From positions 2,790,001-2,854,000 of the forward strand of contig CBDFKK010000008.1 in NCBI GenBank assembly GCA_965248815.1: a DNA stretch of 64,000 nucleotides. Reading direction: 5' to 3'. The position numbers and the translations under genes are program-made. Of the stretch, positions 8,406 to 15,291 are shown in pieces (positions within the stretch are counted from its first letter, which is position 1; every line of letters starts with the position of its first letter). The stretch comes from CBDFKK01 sp965248815 (GTDB lineage Bacteria; Pseudomonadota; Alphaproteobacteria; SMXP01). The notes beneath the pieces were generated by a model. It did no database searches. It saw only the letters and a list, made by a program, of their open reading frames with translations, and was not told where the DNA came from.

Positions 8406-9314
8406 ATGACCGTAAAATATTTGCCCCGCCTTGCAGGGGCTATCGCCTTAGGAATTTCAATCACGTTCGCCGCGCCTTCTTTTTCTGCACCCAACGACGG
8501 AGTCGAGGGCCTTAACGCGGAACAGCAAGCGTTTGCCGCGCGCGTTCTTGAGTTTCTGGATGACATGGACGAAAAATTCTTCGGACTATCTAAGAAGATC
8601 AACGGCGGCGAGCAAACCGACGAAAGCGAATACATGGAGTTCGACCATGGAGATTGGGACGTGCGCGTCGCACGGGGCGACTCGGTGGAAAAAATGGGCC
8701 GAATGATCAGCCGTATTTACGAGCCCACATCCGACCTACAGCCGCCCACGACCTTCGATCGCTACTACGGCATAGATATCCATGCCGAGTCGCCGCTGGT
8801 GGGCCTAATGCACGCCGCCTTTGCGATGTTATATTATACGGACGGCACGAGCGTCCTGGGCGGCACGCTGAACATTATGCGCGGCGCCGCCCAGCAAGAG
8901 GATCTTGACTACGTCAAACAGGCAACCGACGCCGTGTTTGAAAAATATGGCCGCGACCCCAAGCCCAATAGCGACCGTGTGTGCACGCTAGGTGAAACCC
9001 GCGAAAAGCCGGAACTTCATCGTAACGTCGCTTGTGTCGGCGTGAGCTTTTTCGGCTTTCCCATGATGGAAGCGACGGAAGAAAATTTCGTGTTCATCAC
9101 CGAAGTCTATGAAACGTTCATAGCGGCTTATTTGGAAACTCTCGACGGCCGCAAGGGTGATGCGTATACAGATGAAGACATTGCCTTGCAAGACGCCATG
9201 CGCAAAAATTGGCTTGAAGATCAAGCGTTCTCCGACCCCTATTCGTCCGGCGGCATAATAACGCCGTACGAAGTCTGGGGCCGCGCCTTCATGCCGCCGG
9301 AGGTCAAGTTTTGA
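8406..9314 (+). CDS. Secreted protein with HemF (coproporphyrinogen oxidase)-like block order
   Basis: A 302-residue protein with a clear signal peptide (residues 1-28, ending PSFSA) and a good ribosome binding site (gagggagaga). By eye it follows aerobic coproporphyrinogen III oxidase (HemF) block by block. DVRVARGDSVEKMGRMIS (85-102) matches the SRVLxxGxVFExAGVNxS block. PLVGLMHAAFAMLYYTDG (130-147) matches the PxxPTxHxNVRxF block. LGGTLNIM...DLDYVKQATD matches the WFGGGxDLTP...D block. HRNVACVGVSFFGF (205-218) matches HRxExRGIGGxFFDD. The substrate-binding His-x-Asn-x-x-Arg and the GGGxDLTP aspartate are not kept, and HemF is cytoplasmic. If homologous, this is a non-catalytic or re-purposed exported relative. 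Treat function as unknown. Confidence 0.7.
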   Translation: MTVKYLPRLAGAIALGISITFAAPSFSAPNDGVEGLNAEQQAFAARVLEFLDDMDEKFFGLSKKINGGEQTDESEYMEFDHGDWDVRVARGDSVEKMGRMISRIYEPTSDLQPPTTFDRYYGIDIHAESPLVGLMHAAFAMLYYTDGTSVLGGTLNIMRGAAQQEDLDYVKQATDAVFEKYGRDPKPNSDRVCTLGETREKPELHRNVACVGVSFFGFPMMEATEENFVFITEVYETFIAAYLETLDGRKGDAYTDEDIALQDAMRKNWLEDQAFSDPYSSGGIITPYEVWGRAFMPPEVKF

Positions 9315-9343
9315 TTTCGGAATTAAATTTTGCAGGAGTTTTC

Positions 9344-9487
9344 ATGGAAAGAGTAAAACGGCGACATGCACTGTACGCTGTAGCAGGATCTACTTTGTCA
9401 TTTGTATTGCCTGCGTGCGAAGTCCTCGGCCACAACAGTAAGCCGGCGCTCCTTCAATCTCTGCTGTCCACGAACAACGGCAGCTAA
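9344..9487 (+). CDS. Small ORF with twin-arginine/lipoprotein-like N-terminus, probably truncated
   Basis: ATG 9344 follows a strong ribosome binding site (AGGAG at 9334-9338). It encodes 47 residues beginning MERVKRRHALYAVAGSTLSF and running into VLPACEVLG. An RRxAL...GS...LPAC start is typical of exported, often Tat-dependent or lipidated, subunits of oxidoreductases. After about 30 residues the sequence stops looking like a protein, so the original gene was probably truncated. It starts 30 bp after the HemF-like gene. Confidence 0.45.
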   Translation: MERVKRRHALYAVAGSTLSFVLPACEVLGHNSKPALLQSLLSTNNGS

Positions 9488-10220
9488 GGGTCCAGGCTGT
9501 GTGATAACTCGGTATTTGAGCGCTGAGTTGTCGAGAAGAGGTGTGCTTGCGATTCTGATCGCCGTGGGCTGTTTCGTTCGATTGACGATGATGATTTGGG
9601 GATCTTTTTCGCTTTGAGCCGGTCTCTATAAGAGCGTGTGTTGGAACATGGCGCGGGTCTCGGCAAGGTCCGTGGACGGGCCTTAAGCCCTGATCGCTGC
9701 GACCAAGGGTTCGACGCCGAAGAGCGCAATTAAGCTTTTGGTTGCGAGTGGCTGCATTTGTTATGGATATTCCACATCATCTGTAAGGAATAGTCCCAGC
9801 TGTAAGAATTTCGTAATGGTTTGCGACTGCCACATTCGTGATGCGCTACTCTCAGCTCGACCCGGCTAAGTCGTCCGCGTAAGACGGCTTGGTCTTAAGT
9901 TTACCTCTACACTATACTCGGTAGTTGCAGCTGAGTTGGTGCGGCACTTTTCCCATAACGCATCATTGATCTTCGTGCGGATGAGGTATTCGTGCGCCGC
10001 CCGCTCTTCATCCGTGATCCGCGGGGCCTTGACTCGTGGGGCGGTCCGGTCCCGCGCTCTTGCCTATCGCCACGCTCTTTACCCTCAAGTGAGACATTTC
10101 TACTTTGCCCAGGCCGAGCCATCTCTATCTGGCTTTGACATTCTGCGGCCGCGCGTGGGTCGTTGAATACGGGAGCAGCCAAGAGCTGCATGCTGCTTGC
10201 TCGGCAGCCGCCACCGGTTG
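9488..10220. other. Gene-poor stretch before tRNA-Ser
   Basis: I can support no complete gene here. On the minus strand around 9870-10035 an open frame without a start reads RITDEERAAHEYLIRTKIND and looks protein-like, but it has no family I recognise and may be a remnant. Short frames around 9500-9730 are unconvincing. Confidence 0.45.
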
Positions 10221-10310
10221 TGGCGGAGGGAGAGGGATTCGAACCCTCGAGACGGTTGCCCGCCTACACGCTTTCCAAGCGTGCGCCTTCGACCACTCGG
10301 CCACCCCTCC
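10221..10310 (-). tRNA. tRNA-Ser (anticodon GGA)
   Basis: The minus strand from 10310 to 10221 folds as a class II tRNA. It starts GGAGGGGTGGCCGAGTGG, has an anticodon stem-loop CACGC-TTGGAAA-GCGTG with anticodon GGA, an extra arm, the T-loop GGTTCGAATCC, and an encoded CCA (complement TGG at 10221-10223). The 90-nt length and the long variable arm fit tRNA-Ser reading UCC/UCU. Confidence 0.96.
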
Positions 10311-10558
10311 GTTGGGGACCCGGCCTTATCTCGCTGAAATCGGCCCGGATTCGGGCGCACTATAGCGCCTTCCCGTGCCCTGGCAACTGTGGTGCGCGTC
10401 TTGGTAAGCGTTCCCGTAACGGGCGAATCTGTTGCAAAATTGCCGCTTCTGTGAGCTCCAACTTGCTTGGCAAATTGGGGTCGAGAGGCTACGATTATTC
10501 ATTGGCGCGGTGGGCGCCATCTAGAAAAACTACAGCGTGGCTGGGGGGCTGGCGTCGC

Positions 10559-10843
10559 ATGATTATTTTCCGGGTCATTAGTTTAGTCATTATTGCTGGA
10601 GCATTGATGCTGTTAGGCGCTGATGCGTTGACCTCGCTTGAGACGAGCGAGCCGACGATGCGTTCTTTAGCTTCAGTCTTGGATCTCCTAAGTCCAGGCA
10701 GTGCAGGCGGTTTATCGGCGTGGTCTGCTGGTGCTTTGCCAGCTGCGGCGACGCCTGTTAATGCAGCGTTGGGCGCGCCGGCATGGGTACCGCTCGGCAT
10801 TTTGGGGTTGATCTTGGCACTGATTTTCAGGGCAAGAGACTAG
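10559..10843 (+). CDS. Small membrane protein, unknown function
   Basis: A 94-residue protein with an N-terminal transmembrane helix (IIFRVISLVIIAGALMLLG) and a second at the C-terminus (WVPLGILGLILALIF) ending in RARD. Between them is an Ala/Ser/Gly-rich stretch. ATG 10559 is preceded by a G-rich sequence that can serve as ribosome binding site; the frame is open further upstream only through the tRNA region and is not credible there. I do not recognise the family. The neighbour at 11047 is another small two-helix protein, so the two may be an envelope pair. Confidence 0.6.
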   Translation: MIIFRVISLVIIAGALMLLGADALTSLETSEPTMRSLASVLDLLSPGSAGGLSAWSAGALPAAATPVNAALGAPAWVPLGILGLILALIFRARD

Positions 10844-11046
10844 CAGCCGCGCCAGTAGCGCAGCATCGCGGAATAAGAGTTTTGCTAAGAGGCACGCCTT
10901 CATCCCTGAAAGGGGTGGCGGTCTTAGCTGTTTGTCTTTGGACAAATGTTAGATTGCCCCGCTATGATCGGGGTCGCCCGTCAAAAAAATGTCTTTGGTG
11001 ACAGGTGCGGGCGAATACAAACGCATTGCAACGAGCCGAGAAACTC

Positions 11047-11373
11047 ATGCTGCGCCGCGCCGGCTACGTCTTTCTTCTCCTGGCCGTCATTTTGTTGGCT
11101 CTCGATGGCTATCAGTGGCTGCAATCGGGCGAACTTCAAATCGCAGCACTTGGCGCGCGTTGGTACGGCCTTCATCCGGCTAGTCTCAATTTATCCCAGG
11201 CAGTTATTGAGCGTTATGTTTGGCCGCCGCTTTGGAATCCGGGCATTACCAGTATTCTGCTCTTGCCGTCTTGGGTTTTGCCTCTCGTCTTGGGCATCTT
11301 GTTGACTTATCTCGGCTTGCGCAGCCCCCGAGATAAAATGGTGTTCGGCAAAATTAAACGCCGGCGTCGTTAG
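11047..11373 (+). CDS. Small two-helix membrane protein, unknown function
   Basis: A 108-residue protein with transmembrane helices at about residues 6-23 (GYVFLLLAVILLALDGY) and 74-97 (LLLPSWVLPLVLGILLTYLG), and a basic C-terminal tail (KIKRRRR) predicted to face the cytoplasm. Between the helices is a conserved-looking periplasmic loop, LGARWYGLHPASLNLSQ. A GTG in frame at 11005 would add 14 residues; ATG 11047 puts the first helix at the normal distance from the N-terminus. Function unknown. It is convergent with lepA. Confidence 0.65.
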   Translation: MLRRAGYVFLLLAVILLALDGYQWLQSGELQIAALGARWYGLHPASLNLSQAVIERYVWPPLWNPGITSILLLPSWVLPLVLGILLTYLGLRSPRDKMVFGKIKRRRR

Positions 11374-11426
11374 AGTGGATTTGCGCGAGTGAAGCCTGCA
11401 CCGGGTTTCAATTCGCTCGCGGCAGT

Positions 11427-13229
11427 TTAGTTCTCGTCCAACTTGAGCGCTGCAATAAACGCCTCTTGCGGAATTTCGACATTGCCGAACTCGCGCATGC
11501 GTTTCTTACCTGCCTTTTGCTTTTCCAATAGCTTGCGTTTGCGCGTCACATCGCCGCCGTAGCACTTGGCGGTCACGTCCTTGCGCAGTGCGGCAATGGT
11601 TTCCCGCGCGATGATACGTCCCCCCAGGGCGGCTTGAATTGGAATCTTGAACAGATGACGGGGAATGAGTTCTTTGAGTTTTTCGCACATGGCGCGGCCC
11701 CGGCTTTCGGCCCGCCCGCTATGGACAATGATCGAGAGGGCGTCGACCGGCTCGCCGTTCACCAGAATTGACATCTTTACCAACGATCCTGGTTCGTACG
11801 ATTCAATTTGATAGTCAAAACTTGCGTAGCCGCGGCTGACGGATTTCAACCGATCGTAAAAGTCAAAAACGACTTCGTTAAGCGGTAGACGATACACCAC
11901 CATGGCTCGCGCGCCGGCGTAGGTGAGCTCTTGTTGAATGCCGCGCCTGTCTTCGCAGAGTTTCAAGACCGCGCCCAAATATTCATCCGGCACCAGGATC
12001 GATGCCTTGATCCAAGGCTCATCGATATGATCGATGCGGGCAGGATTGGGCATGTCGGCCGGATTGTGCAGCTCTACCACGGAGCCGTCCGTCAAAGTTA
12101 CATTGTAGACCACGCTCGGCGCCGTCGTGATGAGGTTGATGTTGTATTCGCGCTCGATCCGCTCACGAACGATCTCTAGGTGAAGGAGACCTAAGAAGCC
12201 GCAACGAAAACCGAAACCCAAAGCAGCGCTCGTCTCCGTCTCGTATGTAAAGCTCGCATCGTTGAGGCGTAGCTTGCCCATGGCTTCGCGCAAGTCCTCG
12301 AACTCAGATGAATCCTGTGGAAAGAACCCACAAAAGACGACGGGCTGCACCGGCTTAAAGCCCGGAAGCGCTTCCACGGTTCGATTCTTGTCTTCGGTAA
12401 TGGTGTCGCCGACACGGGTATCGGCAACTTGTTTGATCGATGCCGTCAAATAGCCGATCTCACCGGGGCCGAGTCCGGCGATGGTTTTGTTCTTGGGTGT
12501 AAAGATGCCCACTTGGTCGATGGTGTAAGTCGTATCCGTCGCCATCATGCGAATCTTTTGCGCCTTTTTTAATACGCCGTCGATGACGCGGACCAGTACC
12601 ACGACACCAAGATAGGGGTCATACCAACTGTCGACCAAAAGCGCTTTTAAGGGTGCGGCGCGATCTCCCTGCGGCTGCGGCAGACGGTGAACCAGCGCGT
12701 CCAAAATCGCGTCGATGCCTTCCCCCGTCTTGGCTGAAATCTCGACCGCATGGGTCGCATCGAGCCCAATGACATCTTCGATTTGTTGGCGCACACGGCC
12801 GGGCTCTGCGGCCGGGAGATCGATCTTGTTGAGTACGGGAATGATTTCATGGTCGGCGTCTATTGCTTGATAGACGTTAGCGAGGGTTTGCGCTTCGACC
12901 CCTTGGCTGGCGTCGACCACCAGAAGCGAGCCTTCCACCGCCGACATGGATCGGCTCACTTCGTATGAGAAATCCACGTGGCCTGGCGTGTCGATTAAGT
13001 TCAGGGTGTAGGTCTCGCCGTTCTCGGCTTCGTAGGAAAGTCGCACAGTTTGCGCTTTGATCGTGATGCCGCGCTCACGCTCCAAATCCATAGTGTCAAG
13101 GACTTGCTCTTTCATCTCGCGATTAGTCAGGCCGCCGCACGCTTGAATAAGCCTATCGGCGAGCGTCGATTTGCCGTGATCGATATGCGCAATAATCGAA
13201 AAATTGCGAATGTGGCTGAGATCGGTCAT
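11427..13229 (-). CDS. lepA: Elongation factor 4 (LepA), back-translocating GTPase
   Basis: A 600-residue ribosomal GTPase close to the family length. G1 is AHIDHGKSTLADRL near the N-terminus; G2 lies in RGITIKAQTV, G3 in DTPGHVDF and G4 in NKIDLP. Domains II, III and V follow, and the LepA-specific C-terminal domain ends with RKRKLLEKQKAGKKRMREFG. LepA acts on stalled or mistranslocated ribosomes. Start chosen at ATG 13229 (MTDLSHIRNFSIIAHIDHGK); the eight extra residues upstream are not family-like. It is the last gene of a long minus-strand run that begins at the rpmI end, 44 bp after the DctP gene. Confidence 0.98.
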   Translation of the reverse strand: MTDLSHIRNFSIIAHIDHGKSTLADRLIQACGGLTNREMKEQVLDTMDLERERGITIKAQTVRLSYEAENGETYTLNLIDTPGHVDFSYEVSRSMSAVEGSLLVVDASQGVEAQTLANVYQAIDADHEIIPVLNKIDLPAAEPGRVRQQIEDVIGLDATHAVEISAKTGEGIDAILDALVHRLPQPQGDRAAPLKALLVDSWYDPYLGVVVLVRVIDGVLKKAQKIRMMATDTTYTIDQVGIFTPKNKTIAGLGPGEIGYLTASIKQVADTRVGDTITEDKNRTVEALPGFKPVQPVVFCGFFPQDSSEFEDLREAMGKLRLNDASFTYETETSAALGFGFRCGFLGLLHLEIVRERIEREYNINLITTAPSVVYNVTLTDGSVVELHNPADMPNPARIDHIDEPWIKASILVPDEYLGAVLKLCEDRRGIQQELTYAGARAMVVYRLPLNEVVFDFYDRLKSVSRGYASFDYQIESYEPGSLVKMSILVNGEPVDALSIIVHSGRAESRGRAMCEKLKELIPRHLFKIPIQAALGGRIIARETIAALRKDVTAKCYGGDVTRKRKLLEKQKAGKKRMREFGNVEIPQEAFIAALKLDEN

Positions 13230-13273
13230 GGCCGGGGTGTAGCACCCGCACACTGAATCGCCAAGAGGGTAGG

Positions 13274-14335
13274 CTAACCTCCGGCGGCGTCCAGTTGGGC
13301 GAAGGCTGACTTGCCCGCGAGGATTGCGTCATAGACATCTTGGGCGCGGCCGCCGGCTTTACGGATGATTTCTTGGTGGGTGTCTTTGGTCGCTGCAACC
13401 CATTGAATGCGGTCTTGTGCTGACAGTGAACGGATCTTGATGCCGTCCTCGCCCATTTGCTTGAGCAATTGATCCGACATGGTGCGCAACAATTGGCGCG
13501 AACGCGGGGCGGGCCGAAAAGCGCCTCGAATGATGTCGCGTTGCTCTTCGCTCGCGCCTTCAAACCATTCCCGGTGAGCAAGCACGGCGCCGCCGTCATA
13601 GGCATGATTAGTCACGGTATAATGAGTGGCATAATCCTTGGTGACGAGGGCGTGATAGACCAGCCCCGTGACGCCGGCTTCGATCATGCCTTGCTCAAGT
13701 GCCTGCACCAAGTCCGCTGATCCCAGCGATATGGCGTTGGCATTGAGCGCTTGAAGAAACGTCTCAGCAGAAATGTTGGGCGAAAAACGCGTGCGCACGT
13801 TCTTAACGTCACTGGGCAATCGAATGTCTTTGTTGGCATAAAAGTCAAGCCAACCGACTTCGACCCATTGCAACAATGTCAGTCCTTTTTCCGCTGCGAT
13901 GTTGTCGAACAAATCAAACAAGTGTTCGTCAAGCACGAAGTCTAATTCTTCATACGAGTCGAATAGAAACGGCGCCGAAATGACGGCGTATTCTGGCATC
14001 TGCGTCGTCAAGGATTGATGAGAGACACCAATGATTTGCACTCGGTTGCGTATGAGCGCACTCAGCATGTCGCCTTCGCTGCCGAGATCGCCCATGATGT
14101 GATAGTCGAAATCGATGCTGCCCTTGGAGCGCGTTCGGATGTTCTCCTGAAACTCGATCCACTGGGTGTAGTAGGGCGTGCGTGTATTTCCGACATTGCC
14201 GGCAACTTTGCCTTCTAGCAACGTCACTGGTGCTTCCGGCTTCGGCGGTTCTGTCGCAGTGATGAGATAGAACAGGTCGCTCAGCGCCACGACGGTGACA
14301 ACTGCAAATATTACAATGACGACACGTGGGCTCAT
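13274..14335 (-). CDS. TRAP transporter solute-binding protein, DctP type (orphan)
   Basis: A 353-residue DctP-family extracytoplasmic binding protein. An N-terminal hydrophobic helix (VVIVIFAVVTVVALSDLFYL) has no obvious signal peptidase site, so it may stay membrane-anchored. Family features include EFQENIRTRSKG, GSEGDMLSALIRNRVQIIGV, the APFLFDSYEE block, and an RTRFSP segment carrying the arginine that usually binds the ligand carboxylate. TRAP systems import carboxylates using the DctQM membrane subunits, but no such genes occur in the window. Its ATG overlaps the stop of the NTF2-like gene upstream by four bases (ATGA), so it is translationally coupled to it. Confidence 0.88.
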   Translation of the reverse strand: MSPRVVIVIFAVVTVVALSDLFYLITATEPPKPEAPVTLLEGKVAGNVGNTRTPYYTQWIEFQENIRTRSKGSIDFDYHIMGDLGSEGDMLSALIRNRVQIIGVSHQSLTTQMPEYAVISAPFLFDSYEELDFVLDEHLFDLFDNIAAEKGLTLLQWVEVGWLDFYANKDIRLPSDVKNVRTRFSPNISAETFLQALNANAISLGSADLVQALEQGMIEAGVTGLVYHALVTKDYATHYTVTNHAYDGGAVLAHREWFEGASEEQRDIIRGAFRPAPRSRQLLRTMSDQLLKQMGEDGIKIRSLSAQDRIQWVAATKDTHQEIIRKAGGRAQDVYDAILAGKSAFAQLDAAGG

Positions 14336-14817
14336 GACGCGGACTCGCTAAAACCGTTGGGAAAAAGATCGCTAAACGCGCGCTCATAGGCATTGCGAAC
14401 TTGCACAAACGCACCGACCGGCGCCTCGACATAATGAAATAGGCGCCAGCCTTCCGGTTTGCGGCGCACATACGCCGTCACGCGCACGTCCCCAGCAATC
14501 GGTTTGGGGTAGGACGGGCCGTTCAATTGGGCGATCCAAGTCGTCGTCCAACTGCATACGGCCAAAGCGTCGTTCAGTTGAACAACTTTGATATCGTGGG
14601 GTTTGGCGTCGAGGCTTGCCATAATGTTCTTGTAACCGCCCCAATAGGCGTCGATTGCCGCCCAGCCAAACAATGGTGTGTCGACTTCCTCGGGCTTGAG
14701 CACCACGTCGTCGTCCTTTTGATCCCACATCTTTTTCTTGGCGTCGGTGCGCATGCCGCCGGAAAAGGAGATGTAGTCCTCGATGAAATGCGTGAGTTCA
14801 GTTTCCAATGCACTCAT
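14332..14817 (-). CDS. SnoaL/NTF2-like domain protein
   Basis: A 161-residue protein that looks like a SnoaL-type NTF2 fold: an N-terminal helix with FIEDYISF, then PLFGWAAIDAYWGGY, then the strand pattern NDALAVCSWTTTW and RVTAYVRRKPEGWRLFHYVE. The WRLFHYVEAP ending is the usual last strand. Such proteins are small enzymes (isomerases, dehydratases) or ligand-binding subunits. It is related to the next gene upstream (14814-15290), and both are coupled through 4-bp ATGA overlaps. Linkage to a DctP-type binding protein suggests a role with a small acid, which is inference. Confidence 0.75.
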   Translation of the reverse strand: MSALETELTHFIEDYISFSGGMRTDAKKKMWDQKDDDVVLKPEEVDTPLFGWAAIDAYWGGYKNIMASLDAKPHDIKVVQLNDALAVCSWTTTWIAQLNGPSYPKPIAGDVRVTAYVRRKPEGWRLFHYVEAPVGAFVQVRNAYERAFSDLFPNGFSESAS

Positions 14818-15290
14818 GAGAAAAGCTCCGCGGCGTCTTCGGCTTGGCGCTCATGCACGCCGACCAAAAACGGCAAGCTTGCGTGAGGCGCTTCTGCATA
14901 GTGAAAGAACTTCCAGCCGTCGGCGCCGCGCTGCGCGAGCGCCAAGACCCAAACGTCGCCGGCAATGGGCTTTGCCTCAATGCCGGTGGGCGCGTCCAAT
15001 TCGGCACCCCAAGCCATTTTGTAAATTAGAGAAGCGATATCGTCTGCAATCGGGCGAAAGCGGTGCCGCATGGTCCGCATGGCCATGCGCTTGATGAGCA
15101 GTCCGTTGAATTGCCAGTAGCGGGCGACGCCTTCAAAGGCGTAGAACGGCTGCTCCATTTCTTCGGCCAAATAGTAAAATGCAGGGTGGCTTTGATCCCA
15201 ATGATTGGCGAGGCCATCCCAATCTTTCGCGCGCCAACACGACTCGTAAGAGGCGAGGAAGGTCGCAAGCTCTTTTTCGAGTTCCGCCAT
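14814..15290 (-). CDS. SnoaL/NTF2-like domain protein
   Basis: A 158-residue NTF2-like protein, paralogous to the gene at 14332. The signature pieces are SYESCWRAKDWDGLANHWD, FYAFEGVARYWQF and DGWKFFHYAEAP. Its ribosome binding site (GAGGAG) lies inside the last codons of pheT, and ATG 15290 is one base after the pheT stop, so it is coupled to phenylalanyl-tRNA synthetase beta translation. The next gene overlaps by ATGA. Function unknown beyond the fold. Confidence 0.78.
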   Translation of the reverse strand: MAELEKELATFLASYESCWRAKDWDGLANHWDQSHPAFYYLAEEMEQPFYAFEGVARYWQFNGLLIKRMAMRTMRHRFRPIADDIASLIYKMAWGAELDAPTGIEAKPIAGDVWVLALAQRGADGWKFFHYAEAPHASLPFLVGVHERQAEDAAELFS

Positions 15291-15291
15291 T

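Noticed and set aside
10163..10558. N-terminal extension of the small membrane protein across tRNA-Ser
   Set aside because: Would translate through a complete tRNA gene; ATG 10559 gives a normal membrane start.
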